Below, one piece after another: positions 23,439 through 32,795 of a stretch of DNA of 64,000 nucleotides (the stretch's first letter is position 1; each line of letters begins with the position of its first letter). Location: assembly GCF_028532485.1 (NCBI RefSeq), contig NZ_CP116942.1, positions 744,001-808,000 on the forward strand, given 5' to 3'. Position numbers and translations under genes: made by a program. The DNA comes from Iamia majanohamensis (GTDB lineage: Bacteria > Actinomycetota > Acidimicrobiia > Acidimicrobiales > Iamiaceae). The notes beneath the pieces were generated by a model that searched no databases, was not told the origin of the DNA, and saw only the letters and a list, made by a program, of their open reading frames with translations.

Positions 23439-23578
23439 ATCGCTCACTCCGTTCGGGCGAGCCTGAGCGGGCTCGCTGCGCTCGCACCGAGGGATCCCGG
23501 AGGGTGGCGGCTCGTCCCTCGCAGCCACCCTCCTCTGCGGGGGGAGACCCCCCGCGCCCCCCAGCGGCTGCGCCGGGC
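23439..23578. repeat. Dispersed repeat R3, right part
   Basis: This is the continuation of R3 after the IS110 element: ATCGCTCACTCCGTTCGG, GAGCGGGCTCGCTGCGCTCGC (from 23465), GGCTCGTCCCTCGC (from 23508), a hairpin with AGA loop (23537-23555), and CCCCCAGCGGCTG with CGCCGGGC. It also contains a 10-bp inverted repeat (23499-23508 with 23524-23533). Together with the tandem repeat and CIRCE sites it fills the 407-bp gene-free stretch before groEL. Confidence 0.75.
23537..23555. repeat. Hairpin of repeat R3
   Basis: GCGGGGGG-AGA-CCCCCCGC forms an 8-bp stem with the same AGA loop as the R2 hairpin but different stem sequence. Confidence 0.7.
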
Positions 23579-23583
23579 TCGAC

Positions 23584-23725
23584 CCGGTCGTCGCACGTGG
23601 ACCCTCGCGCTGCGGGTCCACCGGGGCCTCGTCGTCTGCGGCTCGGGGTCCTCTGGGCGGCCGGTCGTCGCACGTGGACCCTCGCGCTGCAGGTCCACCG
23701 GGGCCTCGTCGTCTGCAGGTCGGGG
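23584..23725. repeat. Two-copy 65-bp tandem repeat (77-bp period) upstream of groEL
   Basis: Copies at 23584-23648 and 23661-23725 differ at three positions. Each contains an inverted repeat, GTGGACC...GGTCCAC (8 bp in copy 1, 7 bp in copy 2), around a CTCGCGCTGC centre. They sit between repeat R3 and the CIRCE operators. No reading frame in them looks protein-coding. Confidence 0.85.
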
Positions 23726-23734
23726 GCCCGGGGG

Positions 23735-23761
23735 TTGGCACTCGCGGGGCGCGGTTGCCAA
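23735..23761. promoter_or_regulatory. Second, imperfect CIRCE-like operator
   Basis: TTGGCACTC, nine bases, then GGTTGCCAA. The left half is identical to the perfect CIRCE 50 bp downstream, and the right half matches 7 of 9. The 9-nt spacing is exact. It may be an auxiliary HrcA site or a decaying duplicate. Confidence 0.55.
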
Positions 23762-23784
23762 CGGGGGCCGGAGGTGGTTGGCTG

Positions 23785-25461
<1,677 letters not shown>

Positions 25462-25497
25462 CCTGATCCCGAGCCCCCCCCCGGGGCCCGGACGCGA

Positions 25498-25527
25498 CGG
25501 AGGGCCGCCTGCGAGGGCGGCCCTCCG
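25498..25527 (+). terminator. groEL terminator
   Basis: A perfect 12-bp GC-rich stem (CGGAGGGCCGCC with GGCGGCCCTCCG) around a 6-nt loop lies 36 bp after the groEL stop. No T-run follows, which is common in very GC-rich actinobacteria. It may also serve the convergent WXG100 gene. Confidence 0.8.
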
Positions 25528-25568
25528 TGCTGTGCGGGGGCGGGTGGTGCGGCGGCCCGCCCCGGCGG

Positions 25569-25856
25569 TCAGCCGGCGTTGCCGCCGGCCCGCATGATGT
25601 CGGCCGAGATGCGGTCGATGGTCTCGTTGAGGCGGTTGAGCTCGTCGACGGCCTCCCGCAGCTGGCGGGACGTGGTGGGCCACCCGTCGCGGAACTGCCG
25701 GGCCAGCGAGCCGTCCCACACGTCGGGCTGGGAGAGGGTGGTGCCGTCGTTGACGATGGACTGGACCTGCTCGGTGAGCCCTCCGGTGATGGTCCGCTTC
25801 ATGTTGGCGATGGTGGTGCGGGCCTGCTCGGTGGCGAGGACGCGATCGGTGCCCAT
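25569..25856 (-). CDS. WXG100 family (ESAT-6-like) protein
   Basis: This 95-residue helical protein has the WXG100 turn in QPDVWDGSLARQFRDGWP (W-D-G at about 48-50) between two helices, as in EsxA-type substrates of type VII secretion. A YxxxD/E-like export signal is not obvious in the C-terminal helix. The ATG at 25856 has an AGGAGGAG Shine-Dalgarno 6 nt upstream. It lies 122 bp downstream of the large FtsK/SpoIIIE-type ATPase on the same strand. The neighbour is the likely secretion motor for it. It may form a homodimer, as no partner WXG gene is seen. Confidence 0.88.
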   Translation of the reverse strand: MGTDRVLATEQARTTIANMKRTITGGLTEQVQSIVNDGTTLSQPDVWDGSLARQFRDGWPTTSRQLREAVDELNRLNETIDRISADIMRAGGNAG

Positions 25857-25978
25857 GGGGGTCTCCTCCTGGTGGGTGCTGCTCCGACCATCCGCCGGAG
25901 GCACCCGTCTCGATACCCTCGGTGCATCTCGGTAAACCTCGGTTCCTGACGAGGCACCGGGGTGCCCTCCCCGGTCCG

Positions 25979-28900
25979 TCAGGGCTGGGCCACCTGCACC
26001 AGCTCCACCTCGCCCCCCGCGCACAGGTAGCCCCGCCCGGCGGCGATGGGGGTGGTGGTGCGCCGGGGGAGCCGCACCGACAGCAGGTCGCCGTCGAGGT
26101 CGACGTCGGGCACGAGCAGCAGCCCGGCCCGGCTGCGGCGGAGGCTGCGCGACCAGTGGGAGTAGAGGCCGCGGAGGGTGTCGGCCCGCCCCGCGCCCAC
26201 GACCACCACGTCGTCGCGGCCGAGGGCCTCCTCCATCGTCGCGTCGGCGTCGACCAGGTCGATGTCGTCGACCAGCAGCAGGAGGGGCGGGGCGTCGGCC
26301 CCCCGGCCGTCGAGCAGGCCCGGGAGCTCGGCGGCCACGGCCTCGGGGCGCAGCACCGGGCCGAGGTCCCCGTCGCCGCCGAGGGCCGAGCGCCGGGCGG
26401 CCACGACCGCGGTGGCCCACCCGGCGGTGCGCGCCACCGTGCCGGCCACGGCCAGGGCCGTGGTCTTGCCCGAGCGGGCCGGGCCCGCCACCAGCGCGTG
26501 CTCGCCGGGGTAGAGGGTGAACCCGGCGGGGCCGAGGGTCGCCTCGCTCACGCCCACGGGCAGCTGCCGGGGCGTGCCGTCGAGGGCCACGGCGCCGGCG
26601 ACGGCGGCGACGGGCACGTCGCGCGGCAGCGCGCCGATGTGGGCCGGGGGGCGGCGGGGGGCGGGGTGGAGGGCGGCGACGTCGGCCACCTCGGCGTCCA
26701 CGCCGCGGGCCGGGCGGGCCACCTGGACCTCGAGGTGGAGCTCGCCGTCGACGGCCCGGCCGGGGACGAACTCCGGCAGCTCGGTGGTGCGGAACCCGGC
26801 CTGGGAGTAGTCGAGGTCGTCGCCGAGGCGGAACAGCAGCAGCTGGCGGACCAGGCCCCGGAGGGGCGCAGGCAGGGTCGTGGTGCGGTCGGCCGAGACG
26901 GCCATGTGCACGCCGAGCTCGGGCCCCTCGGCGAACACCCGGGCGAAGCCGTCGAGGACGGGACTGACCGCCTCGTCCCACTCGGCCCGGAACGGCCCCA
27001 CCCCGTCGAGCAGGACCAGGATGCGGGCCTCGGTGGCCCGCGGCGCCCGGAGGCCCCGCCGGCGGTCGAGCTCGCCCCGCAGCCAGGTCACCAGGCGGGC
27101 CTGGCGCTCCCGGTCGCTCGCCGGCACCACCGCGCCGACGTGGGGGAGCCCCGCCAGGGCGTCGAGCTCGCCGGTCCCGAAGTCGAGGGCGTGGATGTGG
27201 AGGTCGTCGGGCGGGCGGGTCCGGGCCGCGGCGAGCGCCACCGACAGGAGCCCGGTGGTGGTGCCGCTGCCGGGGAGGCCGGCCAGCAGCAGGTTGCCGT
27301 CGGCCGGCACCCACCCGGCCGGCACCTGGGTCTGCTCGTCGGGGACGTCGGCCAGGGTGAACGCCACGCGCGCCCCCACCTCGCCGAACGGGGTGGGCGG
27401 CCCGGCGGCGTCGCGCACGGCCCCCAGGTCGACGTCGCCTGGCAGCGGGTCGGGCCAGGGCCGGCGGGGGTCGGGCCGTCCCGAGGTCCGGTGGGCCTCG
27501 CGGCACGCGTCGACCAGGCGGGAGAGGTCCGACGGTCCCTCGGTCCGCTCCACCCCGGCGGCGGGGCCCACCCCGCCGAGGCCGAGGCGGAACGGCCGGA
27601 CCTCCACGGGCCCGCTGCCGCCCCGCGAGACACCGGTGCTGAGCGCGGTCTGGAGGGGCACGACCTCGCCGGGGCCGAACCGGGCGAGGGCCCGGCCCGG
27701 CTGGGCCCGGCCGATGCGGGCCGCGTCGGGCACGTCGATCACGTCGTTGGAGTCGCCGGCGTCCTGGACCCGCAGGGCGATGCGCAGGTTGGTGTTGGCC
27801 TTGATGTTCTCGCTCACCGCCCCGCTGGGCCGCTGGGTGGCCAGCACCATGTGCACCCCGAGGCTGCGACCGCGCTGGGCCACGCCGACCAGCGACTCGA
27901 CGAAGTCGGGCAGCTCGGCCTTGAGGGTGGCGAACTCGTCGATGACCACCACCAGGCGGGGGAGGGTGGGGTGGTCGCCGTCGAGGCGCCGGTAGGCGGG
28001 CAGGTCGGCGGCCCCGGCGTCGCGCAGGACCCGCTCCCGGTGGCGGAGCTCGGCCTCGAGGCAGCGGAGGGCCCGCTCGGCCAGGTGGGCGTCGAGGTCG
28101 GTGACCATGCCCACGGTGTGGGGGAGCCGGGCGCAGCGGTCGAACGCGCTGCCCCCCTTGAAGTCGACGAGCACGAAGGTGCAGTGGTCGGGTGAGGAGC
28201 GGGCGGCCAGCCCGGCCACGAGGGAGCGGAGCAGCTCGGACTTGCCCGACCCGGTCGTGCCCGCCACCAGGCCGTGGGGCCCGTCGCGCACCAGGTCGAG
28301 GACCATGGTGCCGTCCTCGGACACCCCCACCGGACCGACCAGGTCCGGGTCCCGGCCCCCGGCGGCCCACCCCTCGGCCACCGCCGCCGGGGTGGGGTCG
28401 TCCATGCCCAGCAGGGGGAGGAGGGCGACGATCGGGGGCAGCCCGGCGCCGGCCACGTCGAGCTCGGGGTCGTCGAAGCGGGCCAGCCCCCGCGCCGCGC
28501 GCCGGGCGGTGGCGTCGGAGACGCCGCACCCGAGGACGTCGTCGAGGAACAGGCCGTCGCGCACGTGGTGGACGCGGGCCCGGCCGTCCTCGTCGGTCAC
28601 CTCCACCACCGTCGTGCAGAGGGCGGGCAGGCGGTCCTCGGTGGCGGCCACCACCACGCCGGCCACCCTGCCCCCCGCGCCGCGGAGCACCGAGCGGGCC
28701 GGGGCCCGCCGCCCCTCGGTGAGGGCCTCGTCGTCGACCACCACGAGCGTCGCCGGCCCGGGCCCGTCGGCGGCCAGGGCCCGGTCGCCGCCCTCCTCGG
28801 CCCGCCGGGCCTCGGCCGCCTCGAGCAGGCTGCGGCAGCGGGCCTCGGCGCCCTCCGGGTCGGTGGTGATGCGACGCTGGCCGGAGCCGCCGGGGTCGAG

Positions 28901-30259
28901 CACGTGGGGCAGCCACTTGGCCCAGTCCCAGTCCTCTGCGTGGTCTGGCGCGGCCATGACCAGGGTGGGGAGGTCCGCCGGCCCGTGGAGGGTGCACGCC
29001 TGGACCACCAGGGAGCGGGCCACCGCCAGCGCGGCCGGGCGGGGGCCGACCACGCCCACCACGCCCCCGCGGGCGAGGTCGACGAGGACGGGGGCGTCGT
29101 CGAGCCAGCTGGCGGTGCGGATGACGTCGCGGACCTCGTCGGGCTGGGAGCGCCGGTCGCCGTGGACCGGTGGCGCCCAGGCGTCGGAGCCCACCCCGGC
29201 CCGCAGGTGGAGCCAGTCGCCGTGGCCCGGGCGTCGCTCCCACAGGCGGGTGCTGGGGGCCTCGATGCGGCGCAGGAGCTCCGCTGGGTCGGGGACCTCG
29301 TCGGCCCGCCGGGCCCGCTCGGCCGCGCCCAGGTCGCGCAGCGTGGCCGCCAGCTCGTCGACCTCGGTGCGGAACCGGGCCTCGTCCTTGCGGCGGGTCT
29401 TCTTGCCCCGGCGGCGCGAGTCGATGGCCCCGCCGATGATCATCACCGGGCTGAGGAGGATGAACAGGGCGAAGTAGAGCCGCCCGGTGATGGCCACCAT
29501 GGCCACCCCGAACACGAGGGGACCGAGGATCGACATGATCCCGATGGCGGTGGGGCCGGAGGAGTCCGAGGGGGCGGTGGGGGTGTCGACGGGCTCGGGC
29601 GGCTCGGGCGGCGCCGGGCGGGGCGGGCGGTTGAACGGCACCGTCGCCCCGCCTCGGCCCGGGCCCGCGGCCAATCCCACCGGGCGGTCGTCGTCGACGG
29701 GCCGGCGGGTGACGATCTGCACCGCCCCGACCCGCGCCACCTGGCCCGGGTCGAGCGCCACGGCGGTGGCCGCGGCCGTGCCCCCCACCCAGGTGCCGTT
29801 GAGCGACCCCTCGTCGCGGAGCGAGGCGGCCCCGTCGGCCTCGACCACCAGGGTGGCGTGGTGGCCCGAGACGGTGTCGTGGTCGAGCGTGAGCCCCTCG
29901 GTCTCGCGGCCGACCGGCCAGGTGCCGGCGTCGAGCACGGCCCGGGCGCCGGCGTCGAGGCCGCCGACCACGGCCACCTCGGTGAGGCCGTCGCCGGGGC
30001 CGTCGGCGAGCACGGGGGCGCCGGGGGCCGGCCCGACCCCACCCGGGGGGGCGGGCACCAGGCGCACGGGTGCCCCGCTGCGGATGCCGGCCCGGTCGAG
30101 GCGGCGGTCGCCGGGCAGGACCGTGCCCTGGGCCTCCAGGGCCACGTCGGTGCGGCCCCCGGCCAGGGCGGCCACCAGGTCGGCCACGGTGGCGTCGGGG
30201 TCGTGGACGAGGACGTCGAGCTCGTGGGCCCGCCCGCGGTCGATGAGGACGATCTGCAT
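25979..30259 (-). CDS. Type VII secretion ATPase, EssC/EccC-like, with N-terminal ubiquitin-like and FHA domains
   Basis: This 1426-residue membrane ATPase has several parts. A ubiquitin-like N-terminus (MQIVLIDRGRAHELDVLVHD, about 1-75) resembles YukD. An FHA domain follows (WPVGRETEGLTLDHDTVSGHH....DEGSLNGTWVGG, about 110-200), then membrane segments (about 240-285). Three FtsK/SpoIIIE-type ATPase domains have P-loops AGTTGSGKSE (about 663), AGLPGSGTTT (about 991, Lys replaced) and AGPARSGKTT (about 1257). The first also has VVVIDEFATLK (Walker B) and VLATQRPSG. Fusion of FHA to the ATPase is typical of Firmicutes EssC rather than actinobacterial EccC. No EccB, EccD, EccE or MycP genes are near. 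Confidence 0.88.
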   Translation of the reverse strand: MQIVLIDRGRAHELDVLVHDPDATVADLVAALAGGRTDVALEAQGTVLPGDRRLDRAGIRSGAPVRLVPAPPGGVGPAPGAPVLADGPGDGLTEVAVVGGLDAGARAVLDAGTWPVGRETEGLTLDHDTVSGHHATLVVEADGAASLRDEGSLNGTWVGGTAAATAVALDPGQVARVGAVQIVTRRPVDDDRPVGLAAGPGRGGATVPFNRPPRPAPPEPPEPVDTPTAPSDSSGPTAIGIMSILGPLVFGVAMVAITGRLYFALFILLSPVMIIGGAIDSRRRGKKTRRKDEARFRTEVDELAATLRDLGAAERARRADEVPDPAELLRRIEAPSTRLWERRPGHGDWLHLRAGVGSDAWAPPVHGDRRSQPDEVRDVIRTASWLDDAPVLVDLARGGVVGVVGPRPAALAVARSLVVQACTLHGPADLPTLVMAAPDHAEDWDWAKWLPHVLDPGGSGQRRITTDPEGAEARCRSLLEAAEARRAEEGGDRALAADGPGPATLVVVDDEALTEGRRAPARSVLRGAGGRVAGVVVAATEDRLPALCTTVVEVTDEDGRARVHHVRDGLFLDDVLGCGVSDATARRAARGLARFDDPELDVAGAGLPPIVALLPLLGMDDPTPAAVAEGWAAGGRDPDLVGPVGVSEDGTMVLDLVRDGPHGLVAGTTGSGKSELLRSLVAGLAARSSPDHCTFVLVDFKGGSAFDRCARLPHTVGMVTDLDAHLAERALRCLEAELRHRERVLRDAGAADLPAYRRLDGDHPTLPRLVVVIDEFATLKAELPDFVESLVGVAQRGRSLGVHMVLATQRPSGAVSENIKANTNLRIALRVQDAGDSNDVIDVPDAARIGRAQPGRALARFGPGEVVPLQTALSTGVSRGGSGPVEVRPFRLGLGGVGPAAGVERTEGPSDLSRLVDACREAHRTSGRPDPRRPWPDPLPGDVDLGAVRDAAGPPTPFGEVGARVAFTLADVPDEQTQVPAGWVPADGNLLLAGLPGSGTTTGLLSVALAAARTRPPDDLHIHALDFGTGELDALAGLPHVGAVVPASDRERQARLVTWLRGELDRRRGLRAPRATEARILVLLDGVGPFRAEWDEAVSPVLDGFARVFAEGPELGVHMAVSADRTTTLPAPLRGLVRQLLLFRLGDDLDYSQAGFRTTELPEFVPGRAVDGELHLEVQVARPARGVDAEVADVAALHPAPRRPPAHIGALPRDVPVAAVAGAVALDGTPRQLPVGVSEATLGPAGFTLYPGEHALVAGPARSGKTTALAVAGTVARTAGWATAVVAARRSALGGDGDLGPVLRPEAVAAELPGLLDGRGADAPPLLLLVDDIDLVDADATMEEALGRDDVVVVGAGRADTLRGLYSHWSRSLRRSRAGLLLVPDVDLDGDLLSVRLPRRTTTPIAAGRGYLCAGGEVELVQVAQP

Positions 30260-30330
30260 GGCAGGGGGCTACCTACCCCGCGTCCCCGGCCCCCCACGCC
30301 TGGGACGGGTGCCCGCCTCGGTCCCCCGTC

Positions 30331-30451
30331 CCTTGGACGGGTGTCGTTCCATGGCGCGAACACGCGTCCAAGGTTCGGTGAGCCGTCGGCGCGACGGCGC
30401 GCTCCTTGGACGCATGTCGTTCCATGGCGCGACCGAGCGTCCAAAGTTCGG
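30331..30451. repeat. Two 48-bp palindromic repeats in the eccC-hemQ divergent region
   Basis: Copies at 30331-30378 and 30404-30451 (73-bp period) share CCTTGGACG..TGTCGTTCCATGG and CGCGA, ending GCGTCCAA.GTTCGG. Each is an inverted repeat (TTGGACG...CGTCCAA) with an inner CCATGG palindrome. The 258-bp region (30260-30517) holds no gene. The paired palindromes could be operators or a dispersed repeat family. Confidence 0.75.
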
Positions 30452-30504
30452 CGGGCAGTCGCCGCGGGGGCGGGTCCGACGTTCGCGGTCCGGGGGTGCG
30501 CCGG

Positions 30505-30510
30505 TAGGTT
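30505..30510 (+). promoter_or_regulatory. -10 element of hemQ (leaderless)
   Basis: TAGGTT lies 7 nt before the ATG start at 30518. Confidence 0.5.
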
Positions 30511-30517
30511 GGCGGCC

Positions 30518-31213
30518 ATGAGCGAGCCCGTCGTCCCCGCCACCGGCCAGGGGGTCGTGCACCTCTTCTGGCGGGTGCCCACCGCCGACCAGGCCCCCGT
30601 CGACGCCGCCGCGGCGGCGGCCGCGGTGAAGGGGGCCGAGGCCGACGGCGTGCAGGTGGTGCCCGTCGCCCTCCTCGGCCACAAGGCCGACGTGGCCACC
30701 ATGGCCCTGGGCGAGGACCTCTGGCGCCTGCGCGACCTCCAGACCGACCTGGCCCGGGCCGGGCTCCTGCTGGCCGACTCCTACGTGTCGCTCACCGAGC
30801 TGTCGGAGTACGCCAAGGGCCTACCCGAGGACATGGCCCAGGCCCGCCTCTGGCCCCAGCTGCCGCCCGAGGGCAAGCCCGCCTGGTGCTTCTACCCGAT
30901 GTCGAAGCGTCGCTGGGTGGGGGCGAACTGGTACGCGCTGCCCTACGACGAGCGCAAGGAGCTCATGTACGAGCACGGGGGCTCGGGCCGGAAGTTCGCC
31001 GGCCGCATCCTCCAGGTGGTTACCGGGAGCGCGGGGGTCGACGACCACGAGTGGGGCGTCACCCTCTTCGGCCAGCACCCCGACGACCTCAAGGAGGTCG
31101 TCTACACCATGCGCTACGACACCGCCTCGGCCCTCTACGGCGACTTCGGCACCTTCTACACCGGCATGGTCGGCGAGCTCGACGAGGTGCTCGCCCGGGC
31201 GGGCGTCGCCTGA
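30518..31213 (+). CDS. hemQ: Coproheme decarboxylase HemQ (chlorite dismutase family)
   Basis: HemQ oxidatively decarboxylates coproheme to protoheme in the coproporphyrin-dependent heme pathway of Gram-positive bacteria. The 231-residue protein matches the actinobacterial form: LYRLRDLQTDL-like helix (DLWRLRDLQTDLARAGL, about 67-83), CFYPMSKRRWVGANWYALPYDERKELMYEHGGSGRKFAGRILQVVTGSAG (about 125-174, including the catalytic Tyr in NWY and the heme-side helix) and DHEWGVTLFGQHPDDLKEVVYTMRYDTASALYGDFGTFYTG. It stands apart from other heme genes. The start is fixed by the leaderless promoter. Confidence 0.92.
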   Translation: MSEPVVPATGQGVVHLFWRVPTADQAPVDAAAAAAAVKGAEADGVQVVPVALLGHKADVATMALGEDLWRLRDLQTDLARAGLLLADSYVSLTELSEYAKGLPEDMAQARLWPQLPPEGKPAWCFYPMSKRRWVGANWYALPYDERKELMYEHGGSGRKFAGRILQVVTGSAGVDDHEWGVTLFGQHPDDLKEVVYTMRYDTASALYGDFGTFYTGMVGELDEVLARAGVA

Positions 31214-31276
31214 CGCCCAGACGTCCGCCACCTGGCCTCCGTGTGACGTCCGTCCACATGGGGGGTGGCGCTCCGG

Positions 31277-31282
31277 TAGCCT
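31277..31282 (+). promoter_or_regulatory. -10 element of the first livK gene
   Basis: TAGCCT lies about 74 nt before the start. With the GGAAGGGA Shine-Dalgarno (31343 on) this gives a conventional leader of about 65 nt. Confidence 0.4.
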
Positions 31283-31355
31283 CGCCCTCGCCGGGCACAC
31301 CACGACCGGTCGATCCCGGTCCGCCGGGGTCGTCGTGACCACCGGAAGGGAAGCA

Positions 31356-32615
31356 ATGCGACGTAGTGCGTTCACCCGGGTCGGAGCGATCGCCTTCGCC
31401 CTGGTCCTTGTCCTCGCCGCCTGCGGCGACGACGACGACAGCAGCAGCGGCGACGAGAGCACCACCACCGAGGCCGACGGCGGCGGCGGGGGCGGCGACG
31501 GCCTCGTCATCGGCGGCGTCCTGCCCCAGACCGGCCCGCTCGGCTTCCTCGGACCGCCCCAGATCGAGGGCGTGACCCTGGCCGTCGACGACATCAACGC
31601 CGCCGGCGGCGTCCTCGGCTCCGACGTGACCCTGAACATCGCGGACGAGGGCGAGACGCCCCAGACCGCGGCCGAGTCCGCCACCCGCGTGGTCAGCGAG
31701 GGCGCCAACGCCGTCGTCGGCGCGGCCGCCTCGGGCTCGTCCCAGGAGTTCATCCAGCAGCTGTCGGACCAGCAGATCCCGCAGTGCTCGGCGTCCAACA
31801 CCTCGCCGGACTTCACCGACCAGGAGAACGCGGACTACTACTTCCGCACGGTGCCGCCGGACGAGGCCGTGGCCCCGATCATCGCCGACCAGGTCATCGC
31901 CGACGGCGCGGCCAAGGTCGTGGTGGTGGCCCGGGCCGACGACTACGGCAACGCCCTGGGCGAGCTGGTCGTCGACGGCCTGACCAACGCCGGGGCCGAC
32001 GTGCCCCCGCTGATCAGCTACGACCCGGAGGCGACCAACTTCTCCACCGAGGTCACCCAGATCTCGGGCGAGTCGCCCGACGCGGTGGTGCTCATCTCCT
32101 TCGACGAGGGCGGCCAGATCGTGGCCGGCCTCCTGGAGGAGGGCCTCACCCCCGACCAGATGTACGGCGGTGACGGCGTCTTCGGGCCGACCTTCATCGA
32201 CCAGGTCGAGGAGGGCAACGAGAGCGTGATCAACGGCATGACCGTGATCGGCGCCGCCGGCGGCGAGGAGTTCAACGACCGCATCGCCGAGGCCACCGAC
32301 AGCAACTTCATCTACGGCGGCCAGGCCTACGACTGCGCCATCATCGTCGCCCTCGCGGCCGAGGCCGCGGGCTCGACCGACGGCGAGGCGATCATCGCCG
32401 AGGTCCCCGGCGTCACCAAGGACGGCGAGGCGTGCGACTCGTTCGAGGCGTGCAAGGGCCTGCTCGAGGACGGTGAGGACATCGACTACAACGGTGCCTC
32501 CGGCGCCCTCGACCTCGACGACGTCGGCGACCCCTCCCAGGGTCGCTACGCCATCGGCCAGTTCATGGACGGCGGCATCGAGATCATCGACAGCGTCGAC
32601 GTCGAGGTCGAGTGA
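31356..32615 (+). CDS. Branched-chain amino acid type ABC transporter substrate-binding lipoprotein (system 1)
   Basis: This 419-residue exported protein has a signal peptide ending in a lipobox (LVLVLAACG, Cys about 24), an acidic Ser/Asp/Gly-rich linker (about 25-50), then a type I periplasmic-binding fold: VIGGVLPQTGPLGFLGPPQIEGVTLAVDDINAAGG (about 53-87) and AVVGAAASGSSQEF (about 119-132). It is anchored outside the membrane and captures a small ligand, likely an amino acid or related carboxylate. The ATG at 31356 has GGAAGGGA upstream. It is convergent with the livHMGF genes, which encode its probable membrane partners. Confidence 0.9.
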   Translation: MRRSAFTRVGAIAFALVLVLAACGDDDDSSSGDESTTTEADGGGGGGDGLVIGGVLPQTGPLGFLGPPQIEGVTLAVDDINAAGGVLGSDVTLNIADEGETPQTAAESATRVVSEGANAVVGAAASGSSQEFIQQLSDQQIPQCSASNTSPDFTDQENADYYFRTVPPDEAVAPIIADQVIADGAAKVVVVARADDYGNALGELVVDGLTNAGADVPPLISYDPEATNFSTEVTQISGESPDAVVLISFDEGGQIVAGLLEEGLTPDQMYGGDGVFGPTFIDQVEEGNESVINGMTVIGAAGGEEFNDRIAEATDSNFIYGGQAYDCAIIVALAAEAAGSTDGEAIIAEVPGVTKDGEACDSFEACKGLLEDGEDIDYNGASGALDLDDVGDPSQGRYAIGQFMDGGIEIIDSVDVEVE

Positions 32616-32651
32616 CCCCCGGGTCCCCGTGACCCGACCCTGAGACCCGAC

Positions 32652-32683
32652 GAGGGGCCCGGCACCACGGTGCCGGGCCCCTC
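32652..32683. terminator. Bidirectional terminator between livK and livF
   Basis: A 14-bp perfect stem, GAGGGGCCCGGCAC with GTGCCGGGCCCCTC around a 4-nt loop, lies between two convergent genes. It is the strongest hairpin of its kind in the region. Confidence 0.85.
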
Positions 32684-32795
32684 TCGCGCCCGCCGCCGGA
32701 GGATGGGGGCGCGAGCGGCAGCCGCAGGGGCTCGCCGGGCCGAGGCCGGGCCGACGCCGTGCAGCCAGGCCCGCGGGGCGGCGCCCGTCGGGGGT

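Noticed and set aside
25857-29243. Long minus-strand frame continuing upstream of the WXG100 gene
   Set aside because: It is out of frame with the ATPase gene and Arg/Pro/Gly-rich. Only its last 95 codons, after a Shine-Dalgarno and ATG at 25856, are a real gene.
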